Part shown: positions 1 to 4,080 of the stretch, piece by piece
Numbering within the stretch: position 1 is the stretch's first letter
How the letters are laid out: each line of letters begins with the position of its first letter
Origin: Thermobaculum sp042408415
GTDB lineage: Bacteria; Chloroflexota; Chloroflexia; Thermobaculales; Thermobaculaceae
Length of the DNA stretch: 5,357 nt
Assembly (NCBI GenBank): GCA_042408415.1
Contig: JBHORE010000067.1
Coordinates: 1-5,357 of the forward strand
Reading direction: 5' to 3'
Notes under the pieces: generated by a model
What the model saw: the letters and a program-made list of their open reading frames with translations, nothing else
What the model was told of the DNA's origin: nothing
Databases searched by the model: none
Program-made: the position numbers and the translations under genes

Positions 1-398
1 GGAGCAAATTCTGCCGTATTATCTCTTTCTAGTGAATCTGCTTCGGATGTACGCGTGGATTCCGGCTCGTCTTCTGCTAGCTCTTCGAGAGCAGCTACAC
101 CTACGTTGACGGCGTCTCTTAGAGCCCTCGCCTTTGCTCGGGTTTCAGCCATCCTTATGAGATGTAGACTCATGAGCTTCGATACGTTCTCGGGAGATGC
201 ATCTCCAAGACCTGTAAAGATGCCTTTTTCTGTCTGTACTGTAGCTTTACATATAGCTACGTTACCATTCTCCGGCGTGGGAATTTGCAACAGCTCTGTC
301 TCTATCCTCTTTAGCCCTTGAGCGTGTGCTTCCTCTAGCAATCCTGCGTATAGGACAAAGCTTTTCCCCTGTCTTTCGATTATAAATTCCTTCTTCAC
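1..398 (-). CDS. Conserved protein of unknown function, possibly ssDNA/repair-related (N-terminal 132 residues, 3' end outside window)
   Basis: An open frame runs from a GTG at 398-396 off the left edge of the window. The codon just upstream is TAG in the same frame, so translation cannot start earlier. GAGGTG at 410-405 sits 6 nt before the GTG as ribosome binding site, and the next in-frame ATG is about codon 76. The protein starts MKKEFIIERQGKSFVLYAGL. Residues 1-106 look like a compact globular domain: beta-rich at first, then a GLGDASPENV loop (63-72), then a basic helix HLIRMAETRAKARALRDAVN (79-98). After about 107 the sequence becomes acidic and low in complexity, probably a disordered tail. 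There is no signal peptide or membrane segment. The AETRAKARALR helix is reminiscent of single-strand-annealing (Rad52-like) proteins, but this is only resemblance by eye. The SOS-type operator upstream fits a DNA-repair role. The CDS is secure; the function is not. Confidence 0.85.
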   Translation of the reverse strand, partial: MKKEFIIERQGKSFVLYAGLLEEAHAQGLKRIETELLQIPTPENGNVAICKATVQTEKGIFTGLGDASPENVSKLMSLHLIRMAETRAKARALRDAVNVGVAALEELAEDEPESTRTSEADSLERDNTAEFA

Positions 399-418
399 CT
401 ATACCACCTCGAAAATGA

Positions 419-432
419 TGAACATGCGTTCA
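419..432. promoter_or_regulatory. LexA/SOS-box-like palindrome (GAAC-N4-GTTC) over the start point of the left gene
   Basis: The sequence TGAACATGCGTTCA is a palindrome with 5-bp arms around 4 bases; one further flanking A/T pair extends it to 418-433. Read on the minus strand it is TGAACGCATGTTCA, which fits the Gram-positive LexA core GAACRNRYGTTY at every position and differs only at the outermost C/G pair. It lies just downstream of the -10 hexamer at 443-438 and covers the expected transcription start, the usual place for a repressor to block. It precedes only the minus-strand gene at 398-1. LexA binding is inferred from the motif and its position. Confidence 0.7.
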
Positions 433-437
433 TTATT

Positions 438-466
438 AGTATATGTGTTATTACGCAGGTTGTCAA
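438..466 (-). promoter_or_regulatory. Sigma-70 promoter of the left gene
   Basis: On the minus strand a perfect -35 TTGACA (466-461) is followed by a 17-nt spacer and a -10 TATACT (443-438) with one mismatch to TATAAT. The predicted start is near 431, giving a leader of about 33 nt before the GTG. This is the strongest promoter match in the window, as expected for a gene held off by a repressor. It lies just beyond the stop of the response regulator gene, so the left gene can be transcribed independently of the upstream cluster. Confidence 0.8.
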
Positions 467-490
467 ATAAGAGTTTTTGAGAACAAAAGA

Positions 491-1207
491 TCAGGGTTGA
501 AAGAGGTAGCCTACTCCTGGTACGGTAAGTATATGTCTAGGATGTGTAGGGTCTTCTTCTATACGCTGTCTAAGATAATAGATGTGAGTTTTGACTAGGC
601 TATCGTCTGCTGCTATGCTATAACCCCAAACGTTTCGCATTAAGTCTTCTGTAGGCAAGACTTCTCCTTGATGCATTACCATGTACTTGAAAAGCTCAAA
701 TTGGAGTTTCGTAAGTCTAATTAACTCTCCCTTGTATCTCACTTCCATATGTTGCAAATCTAACTGAAATGGTCCCGCAATTATTCGCTGAGTCCCACTT
801 GTGTTGGCAGATCTTCTGGCTAGTGCTCGTAGTCTGGCTACCAATTCTCTAGGTGAATAGGGCTTGGTTATGTAGTCATCAGCACCTAGCTCTAGTCCGT
901 GTACTATATCTGAATCTTGACCTCTAGCGGTAAGCATAATAATTGGTACAGAGCTAGTGGCTCTCAGTCTTGCGCAAACTTCAAATCCGTCTATGTGAGG
1001 CATGGCAACATCAAGAACTACGAGATCTGGAGGATCAGAGAAAACTTTGTCTAAGGCTTCTTTGCCATCTATGGCCTTTATAACTTCGAACCCTTCCCTT
1101 CGTAGTGTAAACGCCAGTATATCAAGCAGGTCCAAGTCGTCATCTGCTATCAGAACCTTCAATTTCTTATCTACGCTTGGTTTATTCTGATCAGTAGACT
1201 TTATCAT
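491..1207 (-). CDS. OmpR/PhoB-family response regulator
   Basis: A 238-residue DNA-binding response regulator, full length for the family. The receiver domain spans about residues 17-133. Its acidic pocket is D22/D23, the phospho-acceptor is D66 (VVLD, followed by VAMPHIDGF), the switch Thr is T93 (MLTA) and the conserved Lys is K115 (ITKPYSP). All key residues are present, so phosphorylation should work. A winged-helix output domain covers about 143-238: LTKLQFELFKYM is followed by the recognition-helix region DDSLVKTHIYYLRQRI and the wing hairpin TVPGVGYLF. The ATG overlaps the stop of the histidine kinase gene (ATGA, 4 nt), so translation is probably coupled and the two proteins are very likely cognate partners. 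Only a weak AGGA precedes the start. Target genes cannot be deduced; autoregulation of the cluster is possible. No convincing terminator follows the stop. Confidence 0.96.
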   Translation of the reverse strand: MIKSTDQNKPSVDKKLKVLIADDDLDLLDILAFTLRREGFEVIKAIDGKEALDKVFSDPPDLVVLDVAMPHIDGFEVCARLRATSSVPIIMLTARGQDSDIVHGLELGADDYITKPYSPRELVARLRALARRSANTSGTQRIIAGPFQLDLQHMEVRYKGELIRLTKLQFELFKYMVMHQGEVLPTEDLMRNVWGYSIAADDSLVKTHIYYLRQRIEEDPTHPRHILTVPGVGYLFQP

Positions 1208-2268
1208 CGATCCTGCTTTTTGTTTTCAATGGGAAGGGTAAACCAAAAAGTGGTTGATTTTCCAGATTGGCTTGTTACTCCTACTATTCCTCCGTGCATC
1301 TCTACTACTTCTTTAACTATCGCTAGACCCAATCCGGTACCAACAGGGTTCTTATCTGAAGTGCTTGCTCTGTAGAACCGTTTAAATAACATTGCAATCT
1401 CATTCTTGGGGATTGCCGGGCCTCTCTGCCTGACGGAGACCCTTACTAGGGTTCCCTCGTTGGCCATCATGAGCTGTATAGGCTCATTTGGGGGGCCGTA
1501 CCTACTGGCGTTAGACAGTAGATTTACTACAACGCTTATGACCCTTCTTTGATCAACAAACAGAGCGGGGGGTTCACCAATAGTTCTTATCTCTAGCCTT
1601 TGGTTCTTGCTATTAAGTAGGGGTTGGACGAAGTCAACCGCATCTCTGACTATAGATTCTACTGATACCCAGCTTTTCCGTAGTTGAAGGGTGCCATTTT
1701 GTATCGCAGCTACATCTAGTAGATTGCTAACTAGAGCCTCCAACCTTCGGGTGTTTCTGTGTAAAAGGTTAATCATACTTCCAAGTTCAGATTGAGGTAT
1801 ATCTTTGTAATCTTGCAACATTACCTCAGTGGTAGCAACTAGTGCAGTCAAAGGGGTTCTTAATTCATGCGTAACGTTGCTCAAAAAATCACTTTTAGGT
1901 TCTTCTTGTTCGGTTGATAAGGTTATTCTGTGTAAAAATAACCCTGTAGATTGCGATCTGACTCTCTTTACGATCCATGTGACGGTATTACTTCCGATAC
2001 TGACAGGTATAAGAGTCTCACCACCTGTGGTGGAGTCGTCTTGAAGTAGGCTATCTATCTTTTCCCAATCTTCGGGGGACAGAATAGCTCTTAGACTGGA
2101 TGCACGACCCAGATCTAGTAATTCTGTAGTGCAATGACTATATCCTAAGATAATTCCGTCTTGGGTGGTCAATATGTAAGGATCACATAGGGATCCTACC
2201 AGATCAACTAGATCTGGTAGGATCCCTATATAGCTTGGAACGGAAGCTTCAGTCTGATCAAAATCCAT
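1204..2268 (-). CDS. Soluble PAS-type sensor histidine kinase with degenerate G1 box
   Basis: A 354-residue histidine kinase without membrane segments, hence cytoplasmic. Residues about 15-118 resemble a PAS-type sensor domain (CDPYILTTQDGIILGYS at 28-44). The dimerization/phospho-acceptor domain carries the H-box FLSNVTHELRTPL with H134. The ATPase domain shows an N-box NLLSNASRYGP (N249, N253), an F-box LFKRFYR (295-300) and an intact G2 box GTGLGLAIV (310-318). The G1 box, normally DxGxG, reads QRGPA at 281-285: the adenine-contacting Asp is Gln (codon CAG) and the last Gly is Ala. ATP binding may therefore be weak or altered. The gene starts 16 nt after the sigma-factor stop with no recognisable Shine-Dalgarno, which suggests coupled translation. 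Codons 14-28 contain a perfect 19-bp inverted repeat. The 3' end overlaps the response regulator gene, its likely partner. Family assignment is firm; the signal sensed is unknown. Confidence 0.95.
   Translation of the reverse strand: MDFDQTEASVPSYIGILPDLVDLVGSLCDPYILTTQDGIILGYSHCTTELLDLGRASSLRAILSPEDWEKIDSLLQDDSTTGGETLIPVSIGSNTVTWIVKRVRSQSTGLFLHRITLSTEQEEPKSDFLSNVTHELRTPLTALVATTEVMLQDYKDIPQSELGSMINLLHRNTRRLEALVSNLLDVAAIQNGTLQLRKSWVSVESIVRDAVDFVQPLLNSKNQRLEIRTIGEPPALFVDQRRVISVVVNLLSNASRYGPPNEPIQLMMANEGTLVRVSVRQRGPAIPKNEIAMLFKRFYRASTSDKNPVGTGLGLAIVKEVVEMHGGIVGVTSQSGKSTTFWFTLPIENKKQDR
2187..2229. repeat. Perfect 19-bp inverted repeat, 5-nt loop, inside the kinase gene
   Basis: The left arm ATAGGGATCCTACCAGATC (2187-2205) and right arm GATCTGGTAGGATCCCTAT (2211-2229) are exact reverse complements separated by AACTA. 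Nine of the 19 pairs are G-C, so the transcript should form a stable hairpin. It begins 39 nt after the first base of the kinase start codon and 56 nt after the sigma-gene stop. In the reading frame it encodes residues of the run IGILPDLVDLVGSL (14-27). Neither strand has a T-run after the hairpin, so it is not an intrinsic terminator. Possible roles include an RNA-processing or stability element between the sigma and kinase messages, a protein-binding palindrome, or a small palindromic insertion. Confidence 0.9.
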
Positions 2269-2284
2269 TACTAAGTTATTACAA

Positions 2285-3676
2285 CTAATCTTCGAGAAAG
2301 TCTCTTAACTGCTTAATTAGATGGTTTTCTCTTAGTCTACGTAAGGCGGTGCACTCGATCTGCCTTACACGCTCCCTAGTTATAGCAAATTCGTTACCCA
2401 CTTCTTCAAGTGTCCTGCATTTACCATCAACTAACCCAAACCTTAGCTCTAGAACCTTTCTCTCTTTGGGTGGAAGGTTCTGGAGGACGGAGTTAATTTG
2501 CTCTCTAAGTATGTCATTAGCTGCTTTTTGTACTGGGTTTAGCACGTGTATGTCTTCCAGGAAGTCTCCTAGCATACTATCACCGTCTTCTCCTATCGGA
2601 GCTTCCAGTGATACGGGGAACTTAGAAGCCTGTTGTATCTGCATAACCTTCTTTATAGGTATACCTAACTCGCTGGAAAGCTGCTCTATTGTAGGTTCAT
2701 GCCCGAGCTCTTGTTGTAACTTCTGGCTTGTCTTGTGGATCTTACTAACGGTTTCGCATACGTGTACTGGAAGACGTATAGTTCTAGATTGATCCGCTAT
2801 TGCTCTAGTTACTGCTTGCCTTATCCACCAGGTTGCGTAGGTAGAGAATTTGTACCCACGAGTATAGTCAAACTTGTCAGCGGCTCTCATCAAGCCTATG
2901 TTGCCTTCTTGTATAAGATCTAGTAGTGACAATCCTCTGCCCAGGTATTTCTTAGCTATACTTACAACTAGCCTTGTATTGGCCTCTATCAGCTTACACT
3001 TTGCACCTTCTCCTTCTTTTCTTACCTTATTCCAGTGGTTAATTACTATACTTTTGTTGGTCAATAGGACCTGTGATACTGTTTTGACATCTGGACACTT
3101 ATTTGAACGCTCTATGTAGTCGGTGATAAGAGGGGGGAGCAAGCACATGTCTTGCTCTGCTTCCAACAACTTCTTAACCTCTTCGTCTTTTGCAAATGAC
3201 TCACGTGCATGTGTTACAGCTGCTTGATAGAGCTCAGATAGAGGTAATTTTATGTCTGAGGGAAGCCACTCTTTCGCTTGTATATAACCCAAAGATGCAG
3301 ACTTATATATCTTGAGAACTACCGAGGTTATATCCGCATTTGTGTGCTGTTGAAGCCAATATTCATCCAGCCTACGAGATAGCTCTATCTTCTTGGCGAG
3401 GATAACTTCTTGCTCTGCCGTTAGTAATGGAACCCTACCGATTTCCCGGAGGTACATCTGGACTGGCTCGTCCAGGTCGTCAGCGTAGTCTTCTAAATGT
3501 TCGAGATCACCTAGATCGCTACCTTCCTGATCTACATCATTAGTGGAGTCATCAGAGAATTCAACTGCTATGTCTTCGCCCTCTAATTCGAAGCTTTCTT
3601 CAGATTGTAAATGGGCATCATCTATAAACGCCCCATCACTGGGTATGCTAATACGAAACTTGTAATCTTGAATCAT
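2285..3676 (-). CDS. rpoD: Primary RNA polymerase sigma factor (sigma-70/SigA type)
   Basis: A 463-residue sigma-70 family protein with the regions expected of the housekeeping factor. Residues 25-70 form a strongly acidic segment (21 Asp/Glu of 46) in place of a standard region 1.1. Region 1.2 is DEPVQMYLREIGRVPLL (69-85). Regions 2.1-2.4 run about 228-302, with the promoter-melting and -10 helix YKFSTYATWWIRQAVTRAIA (275-294). Region 3 is about 303-380. Region 4 is about 385-455, with the -35 helix-turn-helix RTLEEVGNEFAITRERVRQI (421-440). Between 1.2 and 2.1 is a roughly 125-residue helical insert (about 101-225), much longer than the short linker of compact sigma factors. AGGAGG at 3690-3685, 8 nt before the ATG, sets the start. 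It heads the cluster with the kinase and regulator. The AT-rich promoters in this window suit this class of factor. Group 1 status is inferred from region 1.2/2/4 conservation; a close group 2 paralogue is the main alternative. Confidence 0.95.
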   Translation of the reverse strand: MIQDYKFRISIPSDGAFIDDAHLQSEESFELEGEDIAVEFSDDSTNDVDQEGSDLGDLEHLEDYADDLDEPVQMYLREIGRVPLLTAEQEVILAKKIELSRRLDEYWLQQHTNADITSVVLKIYKSASLGYIQAKEWLPSDIKLPLSELYQAAVTHARESFAKDEEVKKLLEAEQDMCLLPPLITDYIERSNKCPDVKTVSQVLLTNKSIVINHWNKVRKEGEGAKCKLIEANTRLVVSIAKKYLGRGLSLLDLIQEGNIGLMRAADKFDYTRGYKFSTYATWWIRQAVTRAIADQSRTIRLPVHVCETVSKIHKTSQKLQQELGHEPTIEQLSSELGIPIKKVMQIQQASKFPVSLEAPIGEDGDSMLGDFLEDIHVLNPVQKAANDILREQINSVLQNLPPKERKVLELRFGLVDGKCRTLEEVGNEFAITRERVRQIECTALRRLRENHLIKQLRDFLED

Positions 3677-3678
3677 TA

Positions 3679-3751
3679 TCCTGGCCTCCTACTACTCCTG
3701 CTCTGCACCTAAGTTAATGATCTCAAATTATGGCTATGTACTAGGCCAGGA
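3679..3751 (-). promoter_or_regulatory. Long-range inverted repeat that could mask the sigma-gene ribosome binding site
   Basis: In the minus-strand transcript TCCTGGCCT (3751-3743) is exactly complementary to AGGCCAGGA (3687-3679), with 55 nt between the arms. The second arm covers the last three bases of the AGGAGG Shine-Dalgarno (3690-3685) and nearly all of the spacer to the ATG at 3676. If the arms pair, the ribosome site of the sigma gene would be partly hidden. The 9-bp helix has 6 G-C pairs, but the long loop costs stability. The mechanism is inference from complementarity only, and it requires transcription to start upstream of 3751. Confidence 0.35.
3685..3690 (-). promoter_or_regulatory. 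Shine-Dalgarno of the sigma gene
   Basis: AGGAGG reads 3690 to 3685 on the minus strand, 8 nt before the ATG at 3676-3674. It is a full-strength site and fixes the start of the sigma factor. It overlaps one arm of the inverted repeat described for 3679-3751. Confidence 0.85.
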
Positions 3752-3752
3752 A

Positions 3753-3833
3753 TCAGCCGGTGTCCAAGTAGTTACAATTACTTACCAAAGCTGTAGGTAA
3801 GAAATGAAGGGTCAAATACATTGTATAAATCAT
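3753..3833 (-). CDS. Possible leader ORF of 26 codons upstream of the sigma gene (speculative)
   Basis: On the minus strand an ATG at 3833-3831 opens a 26-codon frame, starting MIYTMYLTLHFLPTAL, that ends in TGA at 3755-3753. It lies inside the presumed sigma-gene leader. Its stop is one base before the arm TCCTGGCCT (3751-3743), which can pair with the sigma ribosome site. A purine-rich AAAGGAAAGGAA run ends about 11 nt before the ATG, farther than ideal for a Shine-Dalgarno; a weak AGG is nearer. The peptide is hydrophobic, has no obvious run of one regulatory amino acid, and resembles no family I know. It could be chance; placement is the only argument for it. Confidence 0.2.
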   Translation of the reverse strand: MIYTMYLTLHFLPTALVSNCNYLDTG

Positions 3834-3925
3834 TGCGCCGCCTACGTTCCTTTCCTTTGTTGTTTTCCAGGACGACGACCATGAAATAAGGACTAAAGAC
3901 CCTTTGAGCTTATACTACTCCAAAT

Positions 3926-3954
3926 ATTAGCTTCTGTCTAGTACTGTTTGTCAA
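3926..3954 (-). promoter_or_regulatory. Candidate promoter of the sigma/kinase/regulator cluster
   Basis: On the minus strand a perfect -35 TTGACA (3954-3949) precedes GCTAAT (3931-3926, 4 of 6 matches) at 17-nt spacing. TAATAT two bases further on is an alternative -10 at 19 nt. The start would be near 3919, leaving a leader of about 240 nt. The perfect -35 is the main support and the -10 is poor. A later start closer to the gene cannot be excluded, although no better pair was found there. Confidence 0.4.
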
Positions 3955-4033
3955 ATGGTGACGGATGCTAATTGCTAAATAGTGTAATGTTTTTTGTTTA
4001 TTAGGCGGGCACTTTTGGGTGCAGTGTACCAAC

Positions 4034-4061
4034 TTGTAGAGACATGCTGGTATCCTATACT
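4034..4061 (+). promoter_or_regulatory. Candidate dnaE promoter
   Basis: TTGTAG (4034-4039), a 16-nt spacer and TATACT (4056-4061) form a plausible sigma-70 promoter. A TGG just before TATCCT (4051-4056) offers an alternative extended -10. Either choice puts the transcription start about 13-20 nt before the TTG start codon, at or within the Shine-Dalgarno, so the leader would be very short. No better upstream pair was found. Confidence 0.4.
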
Positions 4062-4064
4062 CCG

Positions 4065-4072
4065 AAAGGAGG
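4065..4072 (+). promoter_or_regulatory. Strong Shine-Dalgarno fixing the TTG start of dnaE
   Basis: AAAGGAGG lies 8 nt before the TTG at 4081. It is a near-perfect anti-16S match and selects this TTG over the first in-frame ATG (4153-4155, codon 25), which would cut off the conserved HLHSDYS metal-binding motif. Confidence 0.88.
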
Positions 4073-4080
4073 TTTAAGCC

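Larger units (their letters stand above)
3677..4080. other. Divergent intergenic region between sigma gene and dnaE
   Basis: This 404-base non-coding spacer separates two divergently transcribed genes. It holds candidate promoters for both directions, both ribosome binding sites and a potentially structured sigma-gene leader. A small inverted repeat CTTACC/GGTAAG (3781-3786 and 3796-3801, 9-nt loop) lies in that leader. A second weak one, GCAC/GTGC (4009-4022), lies upstream of dnaE. Neither is followed by a T-run in the sense of transcription, so I see no terminator. No tRNA-like or known riboswitch motif was recognised. The stretch from about 3840 to 3920 shows only a purine-rich run on the minus strand (AAAGGAAAGGAA, 3856-3845). 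Confidence 0.8.

Noticed and set aside
55..321. An 88-codon plus-strand ORF at the left edge
   Set aside because: It is antisense to the minus-strand frame with GTG start, ribosome site, promoter and operator. Its Ser/Ala-rich start is the mirror of the acidic tail of that protein.
467..490. TTTTG/CAAAA hairpin after the response regulator stop as an intrinsic terminator
   Set aside because: The 5-bp stem is all A-T except one pair and no U-run follows; it overlaps the AT-rich upstream region of the next promoter.
2187..2229. The 19-bp inverted repeat as an intrinsic terminator
   Set aside because: Neither strand has a T-run after the hairpin, and it lies inside an intact kinase reading frame.
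2349..3119. Several plus-strand ORFs of 62-147 codons across the sigma gene
   Set aside because: All are antisense to a clearly conserved sigma-70 frame, are Ser/Leu-rich as expected for such shadows, and have no ribosome sites.
3766..3783. Imperfect palindrome AAGTAGTTACAATTACTT, with TTAC repeats 10 bp apart, as a response-regulator site
   Set aside because: It is AT-rich and imperfect, and the spacing does not fit the 11-bp repeat of PhoB-type sites well. With no second copy in the window I cannot support it.
4009..4022. GCAC/GTGC hairpin upstream of dnaE
   Set aside because: A 4-bp stem with a 6-nt loop is common by chance; the T-run lies before it on the plus strand and so cannot serve termination in either direction.
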